Shown: one piece after another, positions 8,427 to 16,670 of the stretch
Layout of the letters: each line of letters opens with the position of its first letter
How positions within the stretch are numbered: position 1 is the stretch's first letter
Assembly (NCBI GenBank): GCA_002392645.1
Contig: DGHL01000025.1
Location: 1-28,998, forward strand
From: Prevotellaceae bacterium UBA3849
GTDB taxonomy: Bacteria > Bacteroidota > Bacteroidia > Bacteroidales > Bacteroidaceae
Direction of reading: 5' to 3'
Length of the DNA stretch: 28,998 nucleotides
The notes under the pieces: generated by a model
What the model was told of the DNA's origin: nothing
The model's input: only the letters and a program-made list of their open reading frames with translations
Databases searched by the model: none
Position numbers and translations under genes: made by a program

Positions 8427-10040
8427 TTATTTCATCCACTGACCAGCAGCTACGCCGGCGAGGATTCCGTCCATGGCATTCTGACCTACGACGCTCTTGG
8501 CTGCACGGCCGATGATGGTAGAAGAACCACTCTCCTTGCCCAGTCCGGCAACGTCGTTGGTGTCCCATGCGAATGCCACGATACCGTTGTTGGTGGCATA
8601 CTCGTTGACACACTGGTAGAAAGCCTTCACCGAAGCGTCATGCTTTGCCTGGTCGCCACCTGTGATGGTGCGCTGCAGACCGGCATACTCGCCGATGATT
8701 ACAGGGAAGCCCTTAGAGGTGAAAGCGGTCTTGAGGTTGCCAAACTGCTCCTGCATATAGCTCTCCTCGCCCCATCCGGCGTTGTGGTTGGTGCTGTGGT
8801 TGCCGTTGCCCCAGTAGTAGTATGCATTGTCACCTGAAGCATCGAATGTGCCGCAGAACTGGCCTGGGTCATAGAAGTGTACCTCGACCATGAGTTTGCC
8901 GGCTTCCTCAGGCAAAGAGCTTGCAGGCATGTAGCTTATGGTAGAAGCGATGTTTACGCTTGGACCCTGCACTACGAGTATGCGGTTGGCATTGTTGCCG
9001 CCGGTTGCGCGTACAGCCTCTACGAAGGCTTTGTTATACTTCAAAAGTATCGGGGTAAGCACCTCGTGGCGAGAGCTGAAGAGGTTGTATTCCTGGAAAG
9101 GCTCGTTGAGGCCGGCGAAGATGACGTGCTCGTCATAGCCCTTGAAGACCTCAGCAATGCTTGTCCACAGGCTCTTCAGTGTGACAATCTTTGCGTTAAC
9201 CTCATCATCGGTCATGGCGCGGAATGATGAAGTGCTGCCAGTGAAGCCCTGCACCTCAATCCAGCCACCGTCCCAGTGGTCATTGAGCACTACATAGAGA
9301 CCATCCTCCACGCAGTAGTCAACGATCTTCTTTACGCGGGCCATCCACGCAGCATCTATCTGTGGGTTTGCCTCGGTGCCGCCGCTGACGTGACCGCATA
9401 TCCATGAGCATGGTATGCGCACTGACTTGAAGCCGGCAGCCTTAACTGCGTCAATGACTTCCTTGGTGGTCATGGTTGGCTGCCATCCTGTCTCGCAGGC
9501 TGTGCCACCGTTATTGTTGAAGAGGTTGTTGGCGTCGCATGACTCCAGGGTGTTGCCGAGGTTCCAGCCTGGGTACATATCCTGAGCCACCTCATTGGCA
9601 GTACGGAAGGTAAACTCGCCCTCTTCCTGCTTAGCTGGTCCTGCCTGTGTAACGGTGATGTTCTTGAACGAACCGTTGAGGTTGGCAAGGATGGTAGCCA
9701 CACGCTCAGCGTTGGTTGTATTCTCCTCACACTCCACGACGAATGTTGACTGCTTGTTGTTGCCGCTCTTTCGTGTAACGGTCACCCATCCCTCGCTTGA
9801 GCGCACGAAGGCAGTGCCACCCTGTACGGTAAACTCTGATGTGCCGCCCTCGACAGGGAACAGCATTTCAGTTACGGAGACAGGCAGGTCGCCGGTGCTG
9901 TCAGCCAAAGGATTCGGGTCGTCCTTGGTGCAGGCTGTCATTGTTACTGCCAGCAGCAACAATGAAGTGAAAAATGAAAAGTGGAAAGTGAAAAATGCCT
10001 TCAGGTTCACTTTTCTTACATTTATATCTTTTGTTCTCAT
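8427..10040 (-). CDS. BACON-GH5 endo-glycanase, surface lipoprotein
   Basis: A 537-aa lipoprotein predicted to cut internal beta-1,4 linkages of a beta-glucan-type backbone at the cell surface. The lipobox Cys is residue 37 (AVTMTAC), after an unusually long leader. A BACON domain (about 52-134) is followed by a GH5 barrel (about 150-500) that opens with PGWNLGNTLES. Catalytic residues are visible: the acid/base Glu313 in GLNEPF and the nucleophile Glu451 in VIIGEYAG; His255 (LNDHWDGG) and HFYDP (388-392) are also conserved. The WNLGNT opening and BACON fusion suggest subfamily GH5_4 or a near relative (endoglucanase, xyloglucanase or glucomannanase), but the subfamily is not certain. The gene follows the second SGBP after 169 bp and may be read both from the susC operon and from its own promoter. 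Part of the leader (about 13-26) is encoded by a 7-bp tandem repeat. Confidence 0.88.
   Translation of the reverse strand: MRTKDINVRKVNLKAFFTFHFSFFTSLLLLAVTMTACTKDDPNPLADSTGDLPVSVTEMLFPVEGGTSEFTVQGGTAFVRSSEGWVTVTRKSGNNKQSTFVVECEENTTNAERVATILANLNGSFKNITVTQAGPAKQEEGEFTFRTANEVAQDMYPGWNLGNTLESCDANNLFNNNGGTACETGWQPTMTTKEVIDAVKAAGFKSVRIPCSWICGHVSGGTEANPQIDAAWMARVKKIVDYCVEDGLYVVLNDHWDGGWIEVQGFTGSTSSFRAMTDDEVNAKIVTLKSLWTSIAEVFKGYDEHVIFAGLNEPFQEYNLFSSRHEVLTPILLKYNKAFVEAVRATGGNNANRILVVQGPSVNIASTISYMPASSLPEEAGKLMVEVHFYDPGQFCGTFDASGDNAYYYWGNGNHSTNHNAGWGEESYMQEQFGNLKTAFTSKGFPVIIGEYAGLQRTITGGDQAKHDASVKAFYQCVNEYATNNGIVAFAWDTNDVAGLGKESGSSTIIGRAAKSVVGQNAMDGILAGVAAGQWMK
9963..9995 (-). repeat. Heptanucleotide array inside the GH5 signal peptide
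   Basis: Four contiguous 7-bp units on the plus strand (TGAAAAA 9968-9974, TGAAAAG 9975-9981, TGGAAAG 9982-9988, TGAAAAA 9989-9995) plus a partial TGAAG at 9963. Read on the minus strand they encode the Phe-rich stretch FFTFHFSFFTS of the lipoprotein leader. Related heptads fill the intergenic space just upstream of the gene. A one-unit change would shift the frame. Confidence 0.8.
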
Positions 10041-10056
10041 TATTATATATATATTA

Positions 10057-10093
10057 CAAAGTTCTGTATGTACTCAACTTCTTATATAAGAAG
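10057..10093 (-). promoter_or_regulatory. Candidate GH5 promoter with a 16-bp palindrome at the -33 position
   Basis: On the minus strand GAACTTTG (10057-10064) misses the -7 consensus by one base. The place where the -33 element should be, about 20 bases upstream, is covered by the perfect 16-bp palindrome CTTCTTATATAAGAAG (10078-10093). This is the arrangement expected for a site bound by a dimeric regulator. The predicted leader is only about 10 bases. Confidence 0.4.
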
Positions 10094-10192
10094 GTCTAAG
10101 GTCAAAGGTGAAAAGTGAAAAATCTTATGCGACCAAATGTAGTCAAATGGTAACTTGAATTCTTCACTTTTCACTTTTTCACTATTCACTTC
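10091..10192. repeat. Two oppositely oriented heptanucleotide arrays in the SGBP-GH5 gap
   Basis: The plus strand carries five 7-bp units at 10091-10125 (AAGGTCT, AAGGTCA, AAGGTGA, AAAGTGA, AAAATCT). A second array in the opposite sense lies at 10163-10192 (TTCACTT, TTCACTT, TTTCACT, ATTCACT). The two pair as a 12-bp perfect stem (10108-10119 with 10163-10174) around a 43-base loop. CTTCGAGCGAAG (10189-10200) adds a small hairpin next to the stop codon of the upstream gene. The pair may act as an intercistronic RNA structure; no T-run typical of a terminator follows. Confidence 0.7.
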
Positions 10193-10209
10193 GAGCGAAG
10201 CGAGATCAA

Positions 10210-12906
10210 TTACCAAGGCAATGGGAAGAGATTCGTTGAGAAGTTGCCTATGGTATATTTGCTTGACTGAGTGAAGCCCAGCGAGGTTACTACGTTGTTT
10301 TCTAGCACGCTTGTAGTTCCTGTGAAGGCTGGGTTGGCTGCAGTGCCGGCTCCCCAGATGTTGTGGAGCTCGATACGGAAGTTGCCTTTGCCTTCAATGT
10401 CACCAGTGATGAGATTGTCAGCAATGAATGGTACGTTGCTACCGTCATTGGTGACAGAGATGAGGTCTGCACTGAAGCCAGGGAAGAACTTGCGTATATC
10501 CACGATGTCAACGAGGTTCACGGCACCGTTGGCAGGTGGCACACCTTTATCACACTCATCGGCAGTAAGCGTCAGAGCCACGTTGTCTGTAGTGGTAAGC
10601 TTATACTGGTTGTTCTCCATAACCACCTTGATGGCGGCAGGATTTTCCTTACCCCAGTTGCCTGGCATACCCCAGTCTTCATTGAGGCCTACGGCAGTCT
10701 GCTTTACATTGAATTCAAGATTTGCGTCGAGTGAAACAACGGTGAATGTTACCTCAAAGGTGCTGTTGAAAGCGAGGGCGGTCTCGTTGGTTGTCTCGCC
10801 GCCCCCTTCATGGAAAGGAGTGTCAGCAAGGCCACTCCAAGAGTCATTGCGTCCCATGCCCCAGATGTTAGCCATCTCTACGCGGAAGTTGCCGTTGCCT
10901 TCAATGTCGCCATAATAGAACTTGTTGGCATCAAACTTCACCTCTTTACCATCAGCCTTGATGGCATCTACTCTTACGAAAGCATTAGGATAAGCCTCGG
11001 CGAAGCCTACGATGTCGAGGATGAATACCTTACCATTGGTGCGCGCTACGTCAGTATTGAACGTTACGGTATATGTGCCAGTCTGTCCGCCAGCAACTGT
11101 TACGGTAGCACTCCTCCATGCCTCAGCATCGTCTTGCGGACCATCACCGTAGCAGGTCAACTTGGCTGTATAGCCATACTTCTCCATCTGTGGTATCATG
11201 TTGATAGAGAGTTGTTCGTTATCGCCTTGACGAGCTACCGAAATCTGCATAGAGTTGTCGGTCAGAGAGAGTATGCGCAGTTCCTTTGAGAGAGAAACCA
11301 CATTGTTGCCCTCCTCAAAGTTAGCAGGAGCAAGTATCTGCATGCCTGTCAGTGTAATGGTCTTGTTATCTTCGTCAATGGTGTAGGTACCGCTTTCCTT
11401 AACCTCAGTGCCTGCGGTTGTATAGCGAGATACCTCTGCCGTTCCGTCTTCGTTGAACGTGATGTAACCCTTACACATGTCAACGCTGCTGATAAACCAG
11501 CTGATATCGCCGAAGCTACCAGGCAGCCAGTCTTCGCCAGCTCCAATGATAGGCTCGTTGTTGGTAGTGCTGCCCCAGTTTGAGTTAGACCTATAGAAAT
11601 AGATAGGGCAAGTGAAATATTTGCACTCACCATCAAGGTTCAAGTCAATCTCCCAAGTCTTGTAGAGCAGTTCCTTCTTGAATGGTATGTTCTTAGCTAC
11701 AGATACAGGGCGTACTGCCAATGCCTGATATACAGGAGTGGTAGCGCGTGAGTATCCACTCTCGGTGAAGAGGAAGCTCTGTGCAAACTGATTGTTGGCT
11801 GGGTTGATTGAACCTGAGAGATAACGTCCTTCCTTACCCACACCGCTGATGTTCTGGCCAGTGCGTGAACCAGCTGCAGGCATGAAGATAGAGTTGCCGT
11901 TAGGACCAGTGAACTTATATCCACCAATCTCACCGTCAGCAGTAGCGACTGTCTGCCACTCCACCTGACAGCAGGTGAAGAGTTCCTCAAACTCATCGAT
12001 GGTTGGCATCGTTACCTTACCACCGTATATCTGGTTGGCAACATCCTGTGCCGTCTTGTAGATGTCTGCAGAAGCATAGTCGGCAGGGTCAACGCTGGTA
12101 TTGAAACCAGTCATATCGCCGAAGCCAAAGAGTCCGCCCAGTTCTGTCTCAGATGTAGTGCCGAGGTTATAACGTGCCCACTTGGTAGAAAGACCAAGGT
12201 CAACGAGGTCGTTCTCCACGTCAAACTGCTGGTCAGGAGTGGTGAACTGCTTTACCTCACCATATACCACGCCGCCACCGAGGTCAACGTATGCAGTATA
12301 ATAATAGGTGGTGTTAGGCAGCAGACCCTTGACGGTAACGTCGAAGTTGTCGGCAGTGGTGCCCTCAAACTTCACGCCGCCACGTACAGACTCCTCGTCA
12401 GACTTGCATGAGATAAGCACGCCGACCTTTGAGTCTTCAGTGAACTTTGAAGCACTACCAAAAAGCATAGCCTTGTTAGCCTCTACGTTGCTTGCCTCCC
12501 CTGTGGTGGCAGTAGCATCGGTAAGCATGAGGCTCTTGACGTCACCTTTATAGGTAACCCTGCCCTGCAGGGTTACGAAAGCCTGATAATAGATTACATC
12601 GCCAGGCTTGCCGCTGATGGTAGCAACAAACTCCTGACCGCCGGAAGCTGCTACGCGCTCAGTGAGAGCATCGGCAGCAGTGCCGTAGTAGAAACCAGTA
12701 GCATAGGAACTGGCAGCCTGTCCGTCAAGACCGTTGACAGAACCTTTGACGATTGCCGAAACCGGCGTAACGTCCGCAGTGCCGGTGACAACTGAGTTGT
12801 CACCAAGCAGCGGGGTTGTATTGATGGCGTAGTCATCGTCGGAACATGACACTGCGAACACTGCCATGAGAGCGAAGAGTATGCCGTAAAATATCTTGTT
12901 TTTCAT
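10210..12906 (-). CDS. Surface glycan-binding-type lipoprotein (SusE/F position), multi-domain
   Basis: An 898-aa lipoprotein (lipobox Cys21, VFAVSC) in the fourth position of the susCD operon, where surface glycan-binding proteins normally sit. Two fibronectin-III-like domains (about 35-230; TTYYYTAYVDLGG is typical) come first. Next is a FISUMP-like domain (about 232-405), shown by VDLGLSTKWARYNLG, GGKVTMPTIDEFEELF, GNSIFMPAAGSR and a terminal ALAVRPVS. A lipocalin-like segment follows (about 412-575; GYITFNEDGTAEVS, GTYTIDEDNKTITL). Two related C-terminal modules end the protein, each with a near-identical signature: GDIEGNGNFRVEMANIWGMG (666-685) and GDIEGKGNFRIELHNIWGAG (835-854). Glycan binding is inferred from position and architecture. 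Only 26 bp separate it from the upstream gene. Confidence 0.8.
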   Translation of the reverse strand: MKNKIFYGILFALMAVFAVSCSDDDYAINTTPLLGDNSVVTGTADVTPVSAIVKGSVNGLDGQAASSYATGFYYGTAADALTERVAASGGQEFVATISGKPGDVIYYQAFVTLQGRVTYKGDVKSLMLTDATATTGEASNVEANKAMLFGSASKFTEDSKVGVLISCKSDEESVRGGVKFEGTTADNFDVTVKGLLPNTTYYYTAYVDLGGGVVYGEVKQFTTPDQQFDVENDLVDLGLSTKWARYNLGTTSETELGGLFGFGDMTGFNTSVDPADYASADIYKTAQDVANQIYGGKVTMPTIDEFEELFTCCQVEWQTVATADGEIGGYKFTGPNGNSIFMPAAGSRTGQNISGVGKEGRYLSGSINPANNQFAQSFLFTESGYSRATTPVYQALAVRPVSVAKNIPFKKELLYKTWEIDLNLDGECKYFTCPIYFYRSNSNWGSTTNNEPIIGAGEDWLPGSFGDISWFISSVDMCKGYITFNEDGTAEVSRYTTAGTEVKESGTYTIDEDNKTITLTGMQILAPANFEEGNNVVSLSKELRILSLTDNSMQISVARQGDNEQLSINMIPQMEKYGYTAKLTCYGDGPQDDAEAWRSATVTVAGGQTGTYTVTFNTDVARTNGKVFILDIVGFAEAYPNAFVRVDAIKADGKEVKFDANKFYYGDIEGNGNFRVEMANIWGMGRNDSWSGLADTPFHEGGGETTNETALAFNSTFEVTFTVVSLDANLEFNVKQTAVGLNEDWGMPGNWGKENPAAIKVVMENNQYKLTTTDNVALTLTADECDKGVPPANGAVNLVDIVDIRKFFPGFSADLISVTNDGSNVPFIADNLITGDIEGKGNFRIELHNIWGAGTAANPAFTGTTSVLENNVVTSLGFTQSSKYTIGNFSTNLFPLPW

Positions 12907-12916
12907 ATTCTATATT

Positions 12917-12937
12917 CTTTATACTTTATACTTTATT
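12917..12937. repeat. Heptanucleotide array at the junction of the two SGBP genes
   Basis: Three 7-bp units on the plus strand (CTTTATA, CTTTATA, CTTTATT) fill most of the 26-bp gap and run through the stop codon of the upstream gene (12933-12935). The unit differs from those near GH5 but has the same period. Confidence 0.6.
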
Positions 12938-14948
12938 CAATCACACATTTCATGCTCTGGATAAGGTCAGGCACTTCTTCTGCGTTAAAGTTCTTAAGAT
13001 AGCCGTCCAGCTGTATAGAGAGGTCCAGACATGTAGGAGTAAACTTCTGTGTAGCATCGGTGGTGTTGGTAAGTGTCACCGTTGTCTCGCCCGTGAGGTT
13101 AACCGTAACGGCATCGCTAAGGTCGAAGCAATTAGGCTCCCATGTAGTCTTGATGTTGTTGTCAATAAGAGCACACTTAGGAGCCTTCTCCCATTCAACA
13201 TTGCCATTGAGGGTAAATGTAACCTTGATGGTCTGTCCTTTCTTCAGCTTGACGCTTGCTGCATCCTTGAAGATACCAGTACCGCTCTCACCATAGTGGT
13301 GGAAGCCCAGACGGAAGCAGCTGTTCTCTATCCATGCAATGTTCTCGCCATAGAATGTGCCGGTAAGAGGTACTACCAACGGACCGGTCTGACCGCCGCC
13401 GATAGGCTTCACGTTAAGGTTCACTACGATGTAAGAGTTCACGTTACCCTTGTCATCCTTTGTCTCAGGTACGCCTATCTTCATTCCTTCTGTAGGATTC
13501 ATCTCAAGTATGGTGAATGTCTTACCCTTTACTGCTACAGTGCGGAAATCATTCTTTGCTGTGAGGAATGTAACCTCGTCAGAGAATGTCAGCGTGTTAT
13601 CGCCGATTGTCATCGTACCCTCGCTTTCACCGTATGTATAGCCGTATGTACCGTCGCTGTTCTTGGTTATTACGAGTTCGTTGTCCCAAGCATCATCACC
13701 AGGCATAGGAGCCCAAGAGTTGTTGTACTTGCCGTTAGTCTTGCTCTGCCACTTGTTTACACCTTCAGCGCCGTTCCAGAAAGCGAAGTCGTATGGAGTA
13801 TCCTCGTTGACAGTATAAGTAATACTGCTGCCCACGTATGTGACACCATTATTCTCTACTTTGAACAGATCGGGGTCAAGGTTGCTGAACTCTGGCAGTA
13901 CAGGCGAAGAAGTATTGAGCAACTGCACTTCCTCAGCAGGAATGCAAGCACCGTTAGTATTTCTAACCTCCTCTGATACGAAGTTCCACACAATGTACCA
14001 AGGACCCTCAGAGTTAGTACGCTTTGTCACGAGGCAGAGATAGTAAGGAGTCATCTCCGCAATGATGACCTCTTGTGTATAGTTAGAGCAAACCTCATCA
14101 AAGCCTATGTTGTGCATTGCGAAGCAGTCAGAGAAAGAGATTGTAGGATGCTCCTTGTCAAGCAGTCCGAGGTTGAACTTGCCTACCATGTTGCTGCCGG
14201 TGCTGCTTCCCTTAGAACCGCTCTCACCACGATACATTGTAGCCACACAACCATTAGCTGCATCCATTGAGAACTCCATGTAAGAGTCCATGTATGGATC
14301 ATCCTCTGGTATAAGCCATGACTGGAAGCCAGGGTCCCAGTTTGGTGCCCAGTTAGCACGGCCGAAGGTTATTGGCTTATACACCATGTTTGCTTGCTCT
14401 TCCGGTGTGAAGGCACCCTCTTGGTTCGTTGGATTATAAGGTGCAATATACATGACAGGTCCAGTGCAGCCAAGACCGTAGTCCTTATCATTAGGATACC
14501 ACTTCTTGCTTATACCCTCGATGAGTGTCTGCTCGTCAGGGAAAGAAGAACCCTTCGTGTAGTTCTTGTCTGCAAGATAGAACCACAGAGGACTGTCGAG
14601 CATAGTGAAGTCGTTCTGCGCCAGAGTGAACTTATAAGGCTCACCATATACGGCACCAGCACGTGTCTCCGCACCGAGCGTTACCTCATAGTCGCCAGCG
14701 AAAGGCAGGTTGAGTGTCAGCTGCTGCTCCTGTGAACGTCCGTTAGGAGTAATCCACAGCGGTGTGCAACCAACAAGTTTTGACGTCAGCGTCACTCTAT
14801 TGCCGTTGATATCTACAGTGTAGGCGTCAGGAGCCTTCAACTGGTCGGCAGTATATTGTGCCCCGCCCATCTCATAGTCATCGGGCGAGCAAGCGGAAAA
14901 TACGAATAACGTACTTGCCAACAATGAAAATATATTCTTAAGTTTCAT
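12933..14948 (-). CDS. Surface glycan-binding-type lipoprotein, third gene of the susCD operon
   Basis: A 671-aa lipoprotein (Cys20 in VFSAC, followed by SPDD). It lies 30 bp after the susD stop, where SusE-type binding proteins are found. The N-terminal 110 residues look like a PKD- or Ig-like beta domain (SKLVGCTPLWITPNGRS, then a GDYEVTLGAETRAGAVYGEP strand pattern). A long aromatic-rich region follows (about 130-480; WAPNWDPGFQSW, AFWNGAEGVNKW) with a lipocalin-like stretch near 420-510. The C-terminal module (about 515-671) includes an NSCFRLGFHHYGESGTGIF stretch that loosely resembles the repeated module of the next protein. Many surface Trp and Tyr would suit carbohydrate stacking. No catalytic family is recognised; binding function is inferred from operon position. 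Confidence 0.78.
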   Translation of the reverse strand: MKLKNIFSLLASTLFVFSACSPDDYEMGGAQYTADQLKAPDAYTVDINGNRVTLTSKLVGCTPLWITPNGRSQEQQLTLNLPFAGDYEVTLGAETRAGAVYGEPYKFTLAQNDFTMLDSPLWFYLADKNYTKGSSFPDEQTLIEGISKKWYPNDKDYGLGCTGPVMYIAPYNPTNQEGAFTPEEQANMVYKPITFGRANWAPNWDPGFQSWLIPEDDPYMDSYMEFSMDAANGCVATMYRGESGSKGSSTGSNMVGKFNLGLLDKEHPTISFSDCFAMHNIGFDEVCSNYTQEVIIAEMTPYYLCLVTKRTNSEGPWYIVWNFVSEEVRNTNGACIPAEEVQLLNTSSPVLPEFSNLDPDLFKVENNGVTYVGSSITYTVNEDTPYDFAFWNGAEGVNKWQSKTNGKYNNSWAPMPGDDAWDNELVITKNSDGTYGYTYGESEGTMTIGDNTLTFSDEVTFLTAKNDFRTVAVKGKTFTILEMNPTEGMKIGVPETKDDKGNVNSYIVVNLNVKPIGGGQTGPLVVPLTGTFYGENIAWIENSCFRLGFHHYGESGTGIFKDAASVKLKKGQTIKVTFTLNGNVEWEKAPKCALIDNNIKTTWEPNCFDLSDAVTVNLTGETTVTLTNTTDATQKFTPTCLDLSIQLDGYLKNFNAEEVPDLIQSMKCVIE

Positions 14949-14978
14949 AAAACTTTTCTTTTTTATTATTCCACTTCT

Positions 14979-16643
14979 TTACCATCCGGCATTTTGTGTC
15001 AGCACACCACCTGAAAGGGTTATCTGAGTGTTAGGAATCTGCATCAGTCCCTTCTTGGCAGTGAAGTTGTCTATGTCGAACTTAACAGTTGTCTCATTGC
15101 CACCGGTAATAACCTTTGCTCCGTTCTGAGCAGCCTTGATTGCGCGTCCGGCATAAGCACCGTCCTTCTCATAGCGCATCAGGTCCCAGAAGTGTATGCC
15201 CTCGAAGGCAAACTCTATGGCGCGCTCCTTGCGGATGTTCTCAGTGCTGTAAGCTACAGACTCGCCTGGGTTAGAGCGGCGGTGAACCTGATTCAGACCG
15301 TCAGCAGTACCTGTAAGCTCTGAGTGCATGAGCAGTACGTCAGCATAGCGCATGATGGTCCAGTCCTGATAGTAGGTAAGGTTCATGTGGGCAATACCGA
15401 GATTGAAGCCCACCTCCTGACGTGTACCGTCAGCGAAACACATTGGAGCATACTTGCGTGTATAGTAGCCAGTGTATTCGTATGTATCGTTCAGGTCAGC
15501 GTCAAAGCTTGCATCAGCACAACTCCAGCAACAGGTGCTGAAACGTGGGTCGTCCTTGAACTCGTCAACGAATGCCTTAGTTACGGAGCATGCACCCCAT
15601 CCGGCAGCTACGAGAACGTTAGTTGCGTTCTTGTTACGTGGGCCGAGATATACTTGGAAGGCATTGCCGTCGTTATTACCATTATAGTCGGCTGTTGCAG
15701 CGAACTTCAGGTTAAGGATTACCTCCTTAGATATGTTACCAGTCCAACCGCCGTTGTTGTAGTACTTGCCCTTGTAAGTGGTCTCCCATGCATAGGTATC
15801 GCCAGCAGACGCATCTTTTGTGCAGGCAGGCATGAAGAGGTCTGCATAGTTAGCTTCAAGCTCATAGCCGCCATTGTCTATCACGTCCTCAAGGGCGTCA
15901 ATGGCATCCTGCTTGGTGCAAGCCTCGTTCTCCTCACCATAGTAACCTGTATAATAAAGGTAAACGCGAGCGAGCATAGCCTCTGCGGCATACTTGCTGA
16001 TGCGACCGTCGTTGCTGCTGTTGTTTGCAACAGGGAATGCGTCAGCTGGGATGTTGGCTGCAGCATACTTCAAATCCTCGAAGATAGCCTTATACACCTC
16101 TGCTGCAGGAGTACGTGGTACGTTAGCCTCTGTAGGAACGAGAATCAAAGGCACATCGCCGAAGAGACGTGCAAGGTCGAAATACAGTATGGCACGCAGT
16201 GCACGAGCCTGACCTACTACGAGTCCCTTGCCGTCGGCATTGTTCCACTCTGTAACATTCTCATTCATGATAATCTTGTTACAGCGGAAGATTGCCTCGT
16301 AGTAGTTCTTCCAGTCAGTATCGAAGAGGTTGTTGTATGACGGTGCTATTGACAGGTCAAACTGGTCAATGGCGTTATTGTTCTTTGCATCGGAGAAGCC
16401 AAGACCTCCGTGTGCCTGGTCAGAGGCAAGCTCAGCAGTAAGATACATGCCAAGGCCTTCGTTGCCGATGGTAGCCTGCCAGCCATCGTAGCATCCCACG
16501 AGAGCCATTTCTGCCGCCTCCTGGTTGCGGTATGCCGTCAAGTCGTTGAGATCTGTCAGCGACTCGGTATCAAGACTGCATGAGGCAACGCTCGTCAGTG
16601 CCAAGGCAAACATACCGTTTATGAATATATTTTTTGTCTTCAT
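14979..16643 (-). CDS. susD: SusD/RagB-family outer-membrane lipoprotein
   Basis: A 554-aa lipoprotein (Cys22 in VASC) that forms the surface lid of the SusC transporter and binds the glycan. Family marks include LDTESLTDLNDLTAYRNQ after the lipobox, the QARALRAILYFDLARLFGDVP helix pair of the TPR-like core, EAMLARVYLYYTG, and the C-terminal IRKERAIEFAFEGIHFWDLMR. Length is typical. It starts 27 bp after susC, as expected for a translationally linked pair. Trp and Tyr are common across the middle region, but the binding site cannot be located from sequence. Confidence 0.95.
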   Translation of the reverse strand: MKTKNIFINGMFALALTSVASCSLDTESLTDLNDLTAYRNQEAAEMALVGCYDGWQATIGNEGLGMYLTAELASDQAHGGLGFSDAKNNNAIDQFDLSIAPSYNNLFDTDWKNYYEAIFRCNKIIMNENVTEWNNADGKGLVVGQARALRAILYFDLARLFGDVPLILVPTEANVPRTPAAEVYKAIFEDLKYAAANIPADAFPVANNSSNDGRISKYAAEAMLARVYLYYTGYYGEENEACTKQDAIDALEDVIDNGGYELEANYADLFMPACTKDASAGDTYAWETTYKGKYYNNGGWTGNISKEVILNLKFAATADYNGNNDGNAFQVYLGPRNKNATNVLVAAGWGACSVTKAFVDEFKDDPRFSTCCWSCADASFDADLNDTYEYTGYYTRKYAPMCFADGTRQEVGFNLGIAHMNLTYYQDWTIMRYADVLLMHSELTGTADGLNQVHRRSNPGESVAYSTENIRKERAIEFAFEGIHFWDLMRYEKDGAYAGRAIKAAQNGAKVITGGNETTVKFDIDNFTAKKGLMQIPNTQITLSGGVLTQNAGW

Positions 16644-16670
16644 TGTATTGTTCTTTATTTAGGATTAATG

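Noticed and set aside
10091..10192. Insertion-sequence remnant or MITE between SGBP and GH5
   Set aside because: Inverted arms are present, but there is no target-site duplication or transposase fragment, and the arms are simple 7-bp repeats.
15324..16340. 338-codon open frame on the plus strand opposite susD
   Set aside because: It is the complement of a confidently identified gene, shows no recognisable domain, and has no promoter or hydrophobic leader that would make it believable. The long frame reflects codon usage of susD.
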